DNA from: Ensifer adhaerens
GTDB lineage: Bacteria > Pseudomonadota > Alphaproteobacteria > Rhizobiales > Rhizobiaceae
Length of the DNA stretch: 64,000 bases
Reading direction: 5' to 3'
Assembly: GCF_028993555.1 (NCBI RefSeq)
Contig: NZ_CP118610.1
Location: 1,736,001 to 1,800,000, forward strand
Shown here: in pieces, positions 54,707-63,385 of the stretch
Layout: each line of letters begins with the position of its first letter
Numbering within the stretch: the stretch's first letter is position 1
The notes under the pieces: model-generated
The model's input: the letters and a program-made list of their open reading frames with translations, nothing else
The model's database searches: none
What the model was told of the DNA's origin: nothing
Position numbers and translations under genes: made by a program

Positions 54707-55576
54707 ATGGCAAAGGTCGCATTCATCGGGCTCGGCGTAATGGGGTATCCCATGGCCGGCCACCTCAAGGTCCGCGGCGGACACGAACTGACGGTCTATA
54801 ACCGCACCTTCGCCAAGGCCGAGAAATGGGCCGCCGAATTTGGCGGCCGCGCGGCGCGCACACCGGCGGAAGCCGCAGATGGCGCCGATTTCGTCTTCTC
54901 ATGCGTCGGCAATGACGACGACCTGCGCTCGGTAACCACAGGCAAGGACGGCGCCTTCGAGACGCTGAAGGCCGATGCCGTCTTCATCGACAACACCACC
55001 GCTTCGGCCGAGGTCGCCCGCGAGCTTTACGAAGCCGCAGGGGCCCGCAACGCCCACTTCATCGATGCTCCGGTTTCCGGCGGCCAGGCGGGTGCCGAAA
55101 ATGGCGTGCTGACGGTCATGTGCGGCGGTGACGAAGCGGCCTTCGACCGGGCAAAACCCGTCATCGAAGCCTTTGCCCGCATGGTCGGCCTGATGGGTCC
55201 GGCGGGTGCCGGGCAGATTACCAAGATGATCAACCAGATCTGCATCGCCGGCCTCGTCCAGGGGCTCGCCGAAGGCATTCACTTCGGCAAGAAGGCCGGG
55301 CTCGACATCGAGAAGGTGGTCGACGTCATCTCCAAGGGAGCTGCCGGCTCCTGGCAGATGGAAAACCGCCACAAGACGATGAATGCCGGCAAGTACGATT
55401 TCGGCTTTGCTGTCGACTGGATGCGCAAGGATCTCGACATCGTGCTCGCTGAAGCCCGCCGCAACGGCGCCAAGCTGCCGGTGACGGCTCTGGTCGATCA
55501 GTTCTACGGCGACGTACAGGAAATGGGCGGCAACCGCTGGGATACGTCCTCGCTGCTTGCCCGCCTCGAAAAATGA
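54707..55576 (+). CDS. 3-hydroxyisobutyrate dehydrogenase-family protein
   Basis: 289 residues. N-terminal Rossmann motif FIGLGVMGYPMAGHL (6-20), the substrate motif DAPVSGGQAGAENG (about 120-133) with S124, and the catalytic K173 in GQITKMINQ. This beta-hydroxyacid dehydrogenase family includes 3-hydroxyisobutyrate, tartronate-semialdehyde and 6-phosphogluconate-like enzymes, so the substrate is open. The ATG has GGGAG upstream. The AlkD-like gene overlaps its stop by four bases. Confidence 0.85.
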   Translation: MAKVAFIGLGVMGYPMAGHLKVRGGHELTVYNRTFAKAEKWAAEFGGRAARTPAEAADGADFVFSCVGNDDDLRSVTTGKDGAFETLKADAVFIDNTTASAEVARELYEAAGARNAHFIDAPVSGGQAGAENGVLTVMCGGDEAAFDRAKPVIEAFARMVGLMGPAGAGQITKMINQICIAGLVQGLAEGIHFGKKAGLDIEKVVDVISKGAAGSWQMENRHKTMNAGKYDFGFAVDWMRKDLDIVLAEARRNGAKLPVTALVDQFYGDVQEMGGNRWDTSSLLARLEK

Positions 55577-56284
55577 GCCTCGGCCCATCCTCGACCGCAG
55601 ACGAGATCATCGCGCACCTGCGGTCGCTCGGATCTGACGACAATCTCGCCGGCATGGCGCGCTTCGGCATCGTCACCGAAGCCGCCCTCGGCCTCTCCAA
55701 TGTCGAGCTCCACAAGGTGACGCGGCAAGTGAAGACCGATCACCGCCGCGCGCTCGAACTCTGGCAGTCCGGCATCCGTGAGGCGCGCATCCTCGCCGCC
55801 TTTCACCGCCGATCCGAAAGCGCTGACGCTGGAAGAGGCGCGCCGTTGGGCCGACGGCTGCAATTCCTGGGAGGTCGTCGACACCGTTGCCGACCTTTTC
55901 GTCGCCGCCCGCTTCGAGCGCGAGCTGATCAGGGAATTTTCGGCCGACGAACGTGAATTCGTCCGCCGCATCGCCTTTGCTATGATTGCGACCGCTGCGG
56001 TCCACCTGAAGAAGGAACCGGATGCGACGCTCCTTGCCTGGCTGTCGCTGATCGAGCGGCACGCAGGCGACGAGCGAAACTTCGTCAAGAAGGCAGTCAA
56101 TTGGGCGCTGAGGCAGATCGGCAAGCGCAACGCTTCATGCCACGGTCCGGCGCTGGCGCTCGCCGAACGCCTGGCTGAAAGCACAAACCGCGCCGCCCGC
56201 TGGACGGGCAAGGACGCGGTTCGCGAACTCAGCAGTGACAAGGTGCTCGAGCGGCTCGGTCTTCATCAAAGCCAAGCGCACTAG
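55573..56284 (+). pseudogene. DNA alkylation repair (AlkD-like) gene with a frameshift
   Basis: Two frames form one AlkD-like protein of about 236 residues. The first (from ATG 55573, overlapping the upstream stop in an ATGA) ends its sensible part at RILAAF. The second continues as TADPKALTLEEARRWADGCNSWEVVD. Removing one T from TTT at 55801-55803 restores the reading frame. AlkD-like proteins are all-helical HEAT-repeat glycosylases that remove alkylated bases. The lesion could be genuine or a sequencing error. Confidence 0.8.
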
Positions 56285-56291
56285 CGAGGTC

Positions 56292-56780
56292 TCAATCCTC
56301 GGCGGATTTCGCCTGGTCGATCACCATATAGTCGAGCGGAAGCTCGGTCGTGTACTTGATCTGCTCCATGGCGAAGGCGGAAGAGACGTCGCGGATCTCG
56401 ATCTTGGCGATCATGCGCTTGTAGAAGGCGTCGTAGGCAGCAATGTCGGGAACGACCACGCGCAGAAGATAGTCGACGTCGCCGCTCATGCGGTAGAATT
56501 CGACGACCTCGGGAAACTCCGACACCACCTCGGAGAAGCGGCGAAGCCATTCCATCGAGTGCGAATTCGTGCGGATCGACACGAACACCGTGACCTTGGT
56601 GTTGATCTTCACCGGGTCGAGGAGCGCGACACGGCGGCGGATGACGCCGTCCTCTTCCATCTTCTGGATGCGCCGCCAGCACGGCGTGGTCGAAAGCCCC
56701 ACCTTCTTGGCAAGGTCGGCAACGGCCAGCGTGGAATCCTCCTGCAGCAGGCGCAGGATTTTGCGGTCTAGGCGGTCCAT
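56292..56780 (-). CDS. Lrp/AsnC-family transcriptional regulator
   Basis: 162 residues. N-terminal AsnC-type helix-turn-helix (about 4-50: LDRKILRLLQEDSTLAVADLAKKVGLSTTPCWRRIQKMEEDGVI) and a C-terminal RAM domain (about 70-150) for amino-acid sensing. AGAGGGA lies upstream of ATG 56780. It acts as an oligomer, often controlling amino-acid metabolism. No adjacent divergent gene is present; it follows the UDG gene on the same strand by 65 bases. Confidence 0.93.
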   Translation of the reverse strand: MDRLDRKILRLLQEDSTLAVADLAKKVGLSTTPCWRRIQKMEEDGVIRRRVALLDPVKINTKVTVFVSIRTNSHSMEWLRRFSEVVSEFPEVVEFYRMSGDVDYLLRVVVPDIAAYDAFYKRMIAKIEIRDVSSAFAMEQIKYTTELPLDYMVIDQAKSAED

Positions 56781-56845
56781 GGAAGTCCCTCTCGAATTAT
56801 TTTTCCCTCTATAGCGCGAAATTGGTGAAGATAAAGAAAATTGTT

Positions 56846-57484
56846 TCAGGACGCGAGCATGACCACCCGCTCCCGCAGGAATGGCAGCACATCGGCCTCG
56901 AACCACGGATTGCGCTTCAGCCAGCCGGTATTGCGCCAACTCGGATGCGGCAGCGGCAGGATGGCGGGATCCGCATTGCGCAGCGCGTAACGCCGCCAGT
57001 CCTTCACCGTATCCGTCATCGATTTCGGACAGTCCGGCCCGATATGCCAGCGCTGCGCATAATGCCCGATCGCCAGCACCAGCTCGACCTGCGGCATCTG
57101 ATCCATCACCCGCCGCCGCCAGAGCGGCGCACATTCCCGGCGGGGTGGCAAGTCGCTGCCATGGGCATCGTAGCCCGGAAAGCAGAAACCCATCGGCACG
57201 ATCGCGAATTTCGCCGCATCATAGAAGGTCTCGCGGTCCACCCCCAGCCATTGGCGGAGCCGATCGCCGGATGCATCGTTGAACGGCAACCCGCTGTCGT
57301 GCACACGAAGCCCGGGCGCCTGCCCGGCGATCAGGATGCGTGCTGCGGTCGAAATCACCGCAACCGGCCGCGGCTCATGTGGCAGACGGTCATCATTACC
57401 GCGCAGCGGACTGTCGCGACAGATGCGGCAGGCGGCAATTTCCGCCCTCAGCCGCTCCAGATCTCGGAAATCGTGCTCAGGCAT
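56846..57484 (-). CDS. Uracil-DNA glycosylase-family protein
   Basis: 212 residues. The UDG-superfamily motifs are seen: ILIAGQAPGLRVHDSGLPFNDASGDRLR, and near the end LPHPSWRNT with the catalytic-loop His. Two Cys pairs of the kind that hold an iron-sulfur cluster in some families are not evident beyond ACRIC near the N-terminus. It removes uracil or related bases from DNA; exact subfamily not assigned. Start at 57484 overlaps the stop of the upstream nuclease gene by eight bases. Confidence 0.82.
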   Translation of the reverse strand: MPEHDFRDLERLRAEIAACRICRDSPLRGNDDRLPHEPRPVAVISTAARILIAGQAPGLRVHDSGLPFNDASGDRLRQWLGVDRETFYDAAKFAIVPMGFCFPGYDAHGSDLPPRRECAPLWRRRVMDQMPQVELVLAIGHYAQRWHIGPDCPKSMTDTVKDWRRYALRNADPAILPLPHPSWRNTGWLKRNPWFEADVLPFLRERVVMLAS

Positions 57485-58151
57485 CGCCGATACCCGCAAA
57501 CAAGGCGGTCAGCCGCTCCATGAGCCAGCGCCTTATGGTTTCGAGCCAGCCATCGACCAGATGCGGCCCCTCGTCCGGATGGCCATTCGTGCGGCGCCAT
57601 TCCTGCGGCGTCGTGAACGTGCCGGCCCAGATGCCGCGCCGCTCCTTCTCTGCCTGCGCCTCTTCCGCCTGATAGCGTCCGTAGCTCACCGCATACCCGG
57701 AGAGCACCATCTCACGGCCGACGTCACGCCCGCCCGCCTCGCATGTGCCGAGGTCGCGACCATATCGGTCACGGCCATGAAAACGGCAGCGGACATCGCC
57801 GGCGGAAACCTGCTCCCGCAGGCGATCGCGCGCCTGGCGGCCGCAATCCCAGGCCTCGTCGTCGCGCACGCAGCTCTGGTCGAGTTCCGGCGCATCGATC
57901 CCCTCGATGCGGATGCGCTTGCCGCCCAGGCGGAGACTGTCACCATCGCTCACGGACGCCGCTCCCCGCGCTTCCCCGGTTGCCGCGCGCTCCCCCACGG
58001 GCAGCTTGTCGGCGCAATAGGCGACGATCGAAAGCAGCAGAAGGAAGATCCATCCCCCGAGCATGCCGCCGCGGCCGGCCGGTCGTGACCGGCCCGAAGA
58101 ACCTCCGCCGCGTCCGCCGGTGAAGCGGTATCTCGCCCGACCCGGTTTCAC
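57477..58151 (-). CDS. Thermonuclease (staphylococcal nuclease)-like protein with a membrane anchor
   Basis: 224 residues from a GTG. A disordered Gly/Arg/Ser-rich N-terminus (1-28) precedes a hydrophobic segment GWIFLLLLSIVAYCAD (about 33-48), then an SNase domain. The latter shows SVSDGDSLRLGGKRIRIEGIDAPELDQ, FHGRDRYGRDLGTC and GREMVLSGYAVSYGRY, with Asp and Arg positions of the family. It is probably a membrane-anchored nuclease facing the periplasm. AGAGGT lies upstream. Co-transcribed with the UDG gene. Confidence 0.85.
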   Translation of the reverse strand: MKPGRARYRFTGGRGGGSSGRSRPAGRGGMLGGWIFLLLLSIVAYCADKLPVGERAATGEARGAASVSDGDSLRLGGKRIRIEGIDAPELDQSCVRDDEAWDCGRQARDRLREQVSAGDVRCRFHGRDRYGRDLGTCEAGGRDVGREMVLSGYAVSYGRYQAEEAQAEKERRGIWAGTFTTPQEWRRTNGHPDEGPHLVDGWLETIRRWLMERLTALFAGIGDA

Positions 58152-58375
58152 GTTTCTTGTACCTCTATCGCTTCGCGCGTTCCCATCAAGCGCGGAATGA
58201 AATTAGAAACATGCACGATTCCATAAACTTAGAGGTGGAATCTCATGCGCTGGCTGCCGTTTTGGCGAAAAGACACGACTGCGCCACAATGGTTGTCGAA
58301 TCCTTCACGCACGGCAGCAACTTCTTAAGGATTGCTCACTAGACTGCAAGGCAACCACAACCTTCGCATAAGAGC

Positions 58376-59911
58376 ATGAGTATCGCCGCCAGCACCTCGA
58401 CAGATAAGAACATTGTCGACAAGTCGCGAAACCATCGAAACAAGGCCGTTTCGAGGACGGTCCGCGCGACGCGAGAGCGGCTGCAAACTGGCTCGTCCGT
58501 GCCTTCGGGCTTCGATCGCGAAATGCTCAATCTTTACATCGATTCGGCGTTGCACAATGCCATCGCCATACCGGTGCTCGTCGCCCTGATTGCTGCCGTC
58601 GGGGTCTATCTTTCCGGCAATCTCGCCATCATCCTCTGGGCCCTCATGACCCTTTCGGCGCATGCGGTGACGCTCGTGCTGGCGAGGAAGGCGCACAAGA
58701 AGGACATCAGTACCGAAAAGGTCCCGGTCTGGCGCCGGCGCTTCCTGCTCGGTCAGGTGCTGATTGGCCTCTGCTGGGCAGCTTTCGTTGCGCAGGATTG
58801 CTCGTCGTGCGGCGATGTCCGCTTCGGCTTCTTCGAAGGCACTGCCCTCTTGTTCGCGCTCGCGGCCACGGCCATGGGCACATTTCTGTTGCGTAATGCC
58901 TTGCTCTGCACCTTCACGCCCGTGGTCGCCGCATTGGCCTTCGTCTCGCTGACGACCGGCAATCCAATCTATATCGGCCTTACGGGCATCATCTCGCTGG
59001 CGCTGCTCTTCCTGGTGTTCATGACCGATCGCATGAACCGGGCCAATGTCCACATTCTCTCGGTTCAATCGGAAAAGGACGACCTGATCGCCGAACTCGA
59101 AGTGGCAAAATCGATGTCGGACGAAGCACGACGCCGCGCAGAGGAAGCAAACCTCGCCAAATCACGCTTCCTGGCATCCATGTCGCACGAACTGCGCACG
59201 CCACTGAACGCCATTCTTGGCTTCTCCGAGGTGATGTCGACGGAGGTCCTCGGTCCGCTGAGTAACCCGACCTACAAGGAATACACCAACGATATCCATC
59301 GTTCCGGCGAGCATCTGCTGAACCTGATCAACGAGATCCTCGACCTGTCGCGTATCGAAGCCGGCCGCTACGACCTGAACGAAGATGCCGTCAGCCTCGT
59401 CGAGATCGCCGAGGACTGCGTCGGCATGGTGCAACTGAGGGCGCGCGCCAAGAACATCACCATCCACTCGCAGTTCGAACTTGGCATGCCCTCGGTCTGG
59501 GTCGACGAGAAGGCAATGCGCCAGGTCATCCTCAATCTGCTGTCGAATGCCGTGAAGTTCACCAATGCGGGCGGCGAAGTCACCTTCAAGGTCGGCTGGA
59601 CGGCCGGCGGCGGACAATATCTCTCGATCAAGGACAACGGCCCAGGCATCCCCGAAGAGGAAATCCCGATCGTTCTGTCGGCCTTCGGTCAGGGCTCGAT
59701 CGCCATCAAGAGCGCCGAGCAGGGTACCGGCCTCGGCCTGCCCATCGTCCAGGCCATTCTCGCCAAGCACAACGGCGAATTCATCCTGCGCTCCAAACTC
59801 CGGGAAGGCACCGAGGCGATTGCCATCCTGCCGGCCCGTCGCGTGCTCGAAAGCCTGCCGGCGGTCGAGGACGTGGCAGCGCCGATCCGTCGTCGCAAGA
59901 GTTTCGCCTGA
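58376..59911 (+). CDS. Membrane sensor histidine kinase
   Basis: 511 residues. About six transmembrane segments (between about 60 and 215) form an unrecognised sensor. They are followed by a HisKA domain with SMSHELRTPLNAILGFSEVM (phospho-acceptor H271) and a HATPase_c domain with NLLSNAVKF, DNGPGIP and GTGLGLPIV. The H-box reads like the PleC/DivJ/PdhS class of alphaproteobacteria, but the membrane part differs, so no symbol is given. No response-regulator gene is adjacent, so the partner is elsewhere. The GNAT gene follows after three bases. Confidence 0.88.
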   Translation: MSIAASTSTDKNIVDKSRNHRNKAVSRTVRATRERLQTGSSVPSGFDREMLNLYIDSALHNAIAIPVLVALIAAVGVYLSGNLAIILWALMTLSAHAVTLVLARKAHKKDISTEKVPVWRRRFLLGQVLIGLCWAAFVAQDCSSCGDVRFGFFEGTALLFALAATAMGTFLLRNALLCTFTPVVAALAFVSLTTGNPIYIGLTGIISLALLFLVFMTDRMNRANVHILSVQSEKDDLIAELEVAKSMSDEARRRAEEANLAKSRFLASMSHELRTPLNAILGFSEVMSTEVLGPLSNPTYKEYTNDIHRSGEHLLNLINEILDLSRIEAGRYDLNEDAVSLVEIAEDCVGMVQLRARAKNITIHSQFELGMPSVWVDEKAMRQVILNLLSNAVKFTNAGGEVTFKVGWTAGGGQYLSIKDNGPGIPEEEIPIVLSAFGQGSIAIKSAEQGTGLGLPIVQAILAKHNGEFILRSKLREGTEAIAILPARRVLESLPAVEDVAAPIRRRKSFA

Positions 59912-59914
59912 TCC

Positions 59915-60460
59915 ATGTTCATCGAAACGCAACGCTTGCGGCTTCGGCCCTGGGAGCCGCGCGACGTCATGCCGTTTGCGGCCGCCAATGCCGATCCGGA
60001 GGTGCGCCGCTACTATTTTCCCGACGTACTGACGCCGGAAGAGACTGCGGCAATGATCGCCGACTGCGACTGGCACCTCAGCAGACACGGCTTCGGATTT
60101 GTGGCCGTCGAGCGCAAGGCTGACGGAGCGTTCATCGGTGGTCTCGGTCTTTCGTATGCCGGAGTCGAGATCCCCGGCGGCCCGCATGTCGAAATCGGCT
60201 GGATCCTCGCCCGCCCCTACTGGCGGCAGGGATATGCGCTCGAAGCGGCGAGCGCCTGCCTGCACCATGCCTGGTCGAAACTCGGACTTGCCGAAGTCAT
60301 CGGCTATACCTCACGCATCAACCAACCATCCCGCGCGCTGATGGAAAAGCTCGGCATGCGCTCGGATCCGATGGAGGCTTTCGATGACGTGACGGTGCCC
60401 GAGGGCAATCCGCTGCGTCCGCACGTGCTCTATCGGATCGCGCCGAACGACCGGCGGTAG
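59915..60460 (+). CDS. GNAT-family acetyltransferase (RimJ/RimL-like)
   Basis: 181 residues. The pattern RLRLRPWEPRDVMPFAAANADPEV, IGWILARPYWRQGYALEAASACL and LGMRSDP is that of the Acetyltransf_3 (RimJ-like) class, using acetyl-CoA to modify a small molecule or protein N-terminus. Substrate unknown. It starts three bases after the kinase stop and is convergent with dgkA across four bases. Confidence 0.85.
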   Translation: MFIETQRLRLRPWEPRDVMPFAAANADPEVRRYYFPDVLTPEETAAMIADCDWHLSRHGFGFVAVERKADGAFIGGLGLSYAGVEIPGGPHVEIGWILARPYWRQGYALEAASACLHHAWSKLGLAEVIGYTSRINQPSRALMEKLGMRSDPMEAFDDVTVPEGNPLRPHVLYRIAPNDRR

Positions 60461-60464
60461 CGGA

Positions 60465-60878
60465 TCAATTCAAGAAGCCGTCGAAAATCACGACGTAGCC
60501 GGCGTAGACGCCATTGGCGATGATCAGGCAGAGGCAGGCGAAGGAGCCGAGGTCCTTGGCGTTCTTGCCCATTTCCGAGATTTCCGGCGAAACGCGGTCG
60601 ACGATCTCCTCGATCGCCGTGTTGATCGCCTCAAAGGCCATCATCAGGAGAAACAGGATCGCCATCGCCACATACTGGAAGAACGTCGCGCCGACGATGA
60701 CGAAGGCAACCATGGCGATGCCGAAGGCGATCAGTTCATGGCGGAAAGCAGCCTCGCTGATCAGCCGTTTCGCGCCACCCAGCGAATAGCTGGCTGCAGC
60801 GAAGAGATGCCGAATGCCGGTCTGCTTCTCGACGGGACCCGTCTGTCCAATGCGGTGTGTGGTGTTCTTGGCGTCCAT
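60465..60878 (-). CDS. dgkA: Diacylglycerol kinase
   Basis: 137 residues with three transmembrane helices and the DgkA signature [17 protein letters not shown] (about 84-100). It phosphorylates diacylglycerol to phosphatidate in the inner membrane; in bacteria that make glycerophosphorylated glucans, it recycles the diacylglycerol they release. The phosphoglycerol transferase at 14.3 kb would produce such diacylglycerol. ATG 60878 has GAGAAG upstream. Confidence 0.93.
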   Translation of the reverse strand: MDAKNTTHRIGQTGPVEKQTGIRHLFAAASYSLGGAKRLISEAAFRHELIAFGIAMVAFVIVGATFFQYVAMAILFLLMMAFEAINTAIEEIVDRVSPEISEMGKNAKDLGSFACLCLIIANGVYAGYVVIFDGFLN

Positions 60879-61072
60879 TTCTTCTCGACAGGGCTTGAAA
60901 CTGCGCTTGCTTCGACATCGTGAATGAGGCGAATGCAAGGCGTTTCCCGGTTGCAGGCACCCAAGACTATAGCTAGGGCGCGCATCTGCGCTTTGGATAG
61001 GCGAGAAGGACGCAGCCATCAAGGCCCGCCGCACGGTGCATTGGCGCGCGCGACAGGCTTTGGACAGAAATC

Positions 61073-61098
61073 GGCCGGGCTTCCTGCGGAACCCGGCC
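61073..61098 (-). terminator. Hairpin after cobT
   Basis: GGCCGGG and CCCGGCC pair across a 12-base loop, ten bases after the stop. A weak T-containing tail follows on the minus strand. Confidence 0.55.
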
Positions 61099-61107
61099 CT
61101 ATCTTCG

Positions 61108-62124
61108 TTATTCCTTGTTGCTGACGCCAGCCTGCGCGAAGGTCGCCATGCCGCTGTGGCAGGCGGCCGCGGCCTTGACGATCCCGGCGGCAAGGGCGGC
61201 GCCCGTGCCCTCACCGAGCCGCATGCCGAGCGCCAGAAGCGGCGTCTTGCCGAGCTTGTCGATCGCCCGGATATGGCCGGGCTCGCCTGAGACGTGGCCG
61301 ATCAGGCAGTGATCGAGCGCTGACGGATTGGCAGCCTTCAAAATAGAAGCCGCCGCGGTCGCCACATAGCCGTCGATGATGACGGGCACCTTCTGGACGC
61401 GGGCGGCAAGGATGGCCCCTGCCATTGCCGCGATCTCACGGCCGCCAAGGCGACGCATCAGTTCGAGCGGATCGGAAAGGTGATCGCGATGCAGCGCCAC
61501 CGCCTTCTCGACAGCCGCGATCTTGCGCTTCAAGACCTCACCTTCTGAACCGGTACCCGGACCGACCCACTCCTCGGCCGTGCCACCATAGAGGCCGAGA
61601 TTGATCGCGGCCGCGATGGTGGTGTTGCCGATGCCCATTTCGCCGATGCACAGCAGATCCGTGCCGCCGGCGATCGCTTCCATGCCGAAGGCCATGGTGG
61701 CGGCGCAGTCCCGCTCGGAGAGCGCCGCTTCCTCGGTGATGTCACCGGTCGGGTATTCGAGCGCCAGGTCGAAGACCTTGAGGCCGAGGTCGTGGCTGAC
61801 GCAGATCTGGTTGATCGCAGCGCCACCGGCGGCGAAGTTCTCGACCATCTGCGCGGTGACGGACGACGGGAACGGGGTGACGCCCTGACGGGTGACGCCA
61901 TGGTTCCCGGCAAAGATCGCCACCAGCGGCCGGTTGACCGCCGGCGCCTTGCCGGTCCAGGCGGCGAGCCAGAAGGCGATTTCTTCGAGACGACCAAGCG
62001 CGCCCGGCGGCTTCGTCAGCTGTGCGTCCCGCTCGCGCGCCGCGACCAGCGCTGCCGCATCCGGCCCCGGCAGGTTGCGCAACAATTCGCGGAAATCATC
62101 AAACGGCAGGCCGCTGGCACTCAT
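61108..62124 (-). CDS. cobT: Nicotinate-nucleotide-dimethylbenzimidazole phosphoribosyltransferase
   Basis: 338 residues, the family length. [18 protein letters not shown] (about 74-91), the [11 protein letters not shown] stretch and the catalytic glutamate in [12 protein letters not shown] near residue 310-320 are typical. It activates 5,6-dimethylbenzimidazole (from BluB) as alpha-ribazole phosphate for the lower loop of B12. In the Pseudomonas denitrificans naming the gene is cobU. ATG 62124 chosen; the frame runs to 62220. Divergent from cobS with 214 bases between. Confidence 0.95.
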   Translation of the reverse strand: MSASGLPFDDFRELLRNLPGPDAAALVAARERDAQLTKPPGALGRLEEIAFWLAAWTGKAPAVNRPLVAIFAGNHGVTRQGVTPFPSSVTAQMVENFAAGGAAINQICVSHDLGLKVFDLALEYPTGDITEEAALSERDCAATMAFGMEAIAGGTDLLCIGEMGIGNTTIAAAINLGLYGGTAEEWVGPGTGSEGEVLKRKIAAVEKAVALHRDHLSDPLELMRRLGGREIAAMAGAILAARVQKVPVIIDGYVATAAASILKAANPSALDHCLIGHVSGEPGHIRAIDKLGKTPLLALGMRLGEGTGAALAAGIVKAAAACHSGMATFAQAGVSNKE

Positions 62125-62338
62125 GCTGGGAATCCTTGCATATCGTGAATCTACGCTCCTCATAGAGGGCGTCGAATATTCGGGCAACGGCATTTGCGCC
62201 AATCCGCGTCGCCGGCGCATGATCGACCGTCAGGTGGACGATTCGACGCACTGTGGTTTTGGATGCTCACCCTGCTCTCACTTGCGGGCGCCGGTGACAT
62301 CTGCGATTGCGGCTGAAGGCCGGATCTTTGGAGGGGCC

Positions 62339-63127
62339 ATGGGCTTTCTGGGCGATTTCTGTGACGACGTGGCGCGCTCGATCGGCTTCCTGAGCCGCAT
62401 TCCGATGCCGGCACGCCACTTCGTCGGATATGACGGGCGGCTGAACCGGGCCGTGCGCGCCTTCCCGCTCGCTGGCATCGTCATCGTCCTGCCCGCTGCC
62501 GCCGCCGCCAGCGCGATGATCGCGCTGCAGGTGAGTTCGCTTTTTGCCGCCTTCGTCGTCGTCGCGCTCCAGGCGCTGCTGACCGGCGCGCTGCACGAGG
62601 ATGGGCTTGGCGATACCGCCGACGGTTTCGGCGGCGGACGCGACCGCGACGCGGCGCTCGCGATCATGAAGGACAGCCGCATCGGCACCTATGCCGCCGT
62701 CGCGCTCATTCTTTCCTTCGGCCTCCGGGTCTCGGCGCTTGCCTCCATCCTGCCGCTGTTCACGCCGCTCGGCGCCGGCATGGCGGTCCTTGGCGCCGCT
62801 GCGCTCAGCCGCGCCGCCATGGTCTGGCACTGGTCCAGCCTGCCGCCAGCGCGCAGCGGCGGTGTTGCGGCGTCCGCCGGCGAGCCGGATCCGGGCGCTT
62901 CCCGCTTCGCCCTCGCCTTCGGTCTTCTCGCAACGATGCTGCTCTTCTATTTCGCCAAGGTCCCGGCCCTCGGCCTGATCGCGACGCTCGGCGCCTTCTT
63001 CACTGCCGTCAAAGGCTTCGGCCGGCTCGCGGCCGCCAAGATCGGCGGGCACACCGGCGACACGATCGGCGCCACGCAGCAGCTTACGGAAATCGCCGTG
63101 CTCGGTGCCCTTGCGCTGACGGTTTGA
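62339..63127 (+). CDS. cobS: Cobalamin synthase (adenosylcobinamide-GDP ribazoletransferase)
   Basis: 262 residues, about six membrane segments. TGALHEDGLGDTADGFGGGRDRDAALAIMKDSRIG (about 80-115) is the diagnostic acidic region. It joins alpha-ribazole to adenosylcobinamide-GDP, the last step of B12 synthesis, in the inner membrane. GGAGG lies four bases before ATG 62339. In P. denitrificans the gene is cobV. No B12 riboswitch was seen upstream. Confidence 0.94.
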   Translation: MGFLGDFCDDVARSIGFLSRIPMPARHFVGYDGRLNRAVRAFPLAGIVIVLPAAAAASAMIALQVSSLFAAFVVVALQALLTGALHEDGLGDTADGFGGGRDRDAALAIMKDSRIGTYAAVALILSFGLRVSALASILPLFTPLGAGMAVLGAAALSRAAMVWHWSSLPPARSGGVAASAGEPDPGASRFALAFGLLATMLLFYFAKVPALGLIATLGAFFTAVKGFGRLAAAKIGGHTGDTIGATQQLTEIAVLGALALTV

Positions 63128-63163
63128 AAGATCGATATAATCCGGGAAAAACTGGGCAACGCC

Positions 63164-63385
63164 ATGGAATCTCCCTGCATTCTCGTCTGTTCCATCGACG
63201 ACAAGACCGGCTACTGTTTCGGCTGTGGCCGAACGCGCGACGAGATCGGCCGCTGGACCCTCTATACCGATGCCGAACGTCGCAGCATCATGACGGTACT
63301 TCCCGCCCGCCTTGAAACCGTCGAACGTAAGCCCCGGCGCGAGACCCGCCGCAACCGCATGGCGAGGGAACGCGGAGAAGCATGA
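63164..63385 (+). CDS. DUF1289 protein
   Basis: 73 residues. Four Cys (C5, C9, C18 and C21: SPCILVCSID...GYCFGCGRT) and the WTLYTDAERRSIM helix match DUF1289, small likely zinc or iron-binding proteins of unknown role. The C-terminus is very basic. Its stop overlaps the next start in an ATGA. Confidence 0.88.
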   Translation: MESPCILVCSIDDKTGYCFGCGRTRDEIGRWTLYTDAERRSIMTVLPARLETVERKPRRETRRNRMARERGEA

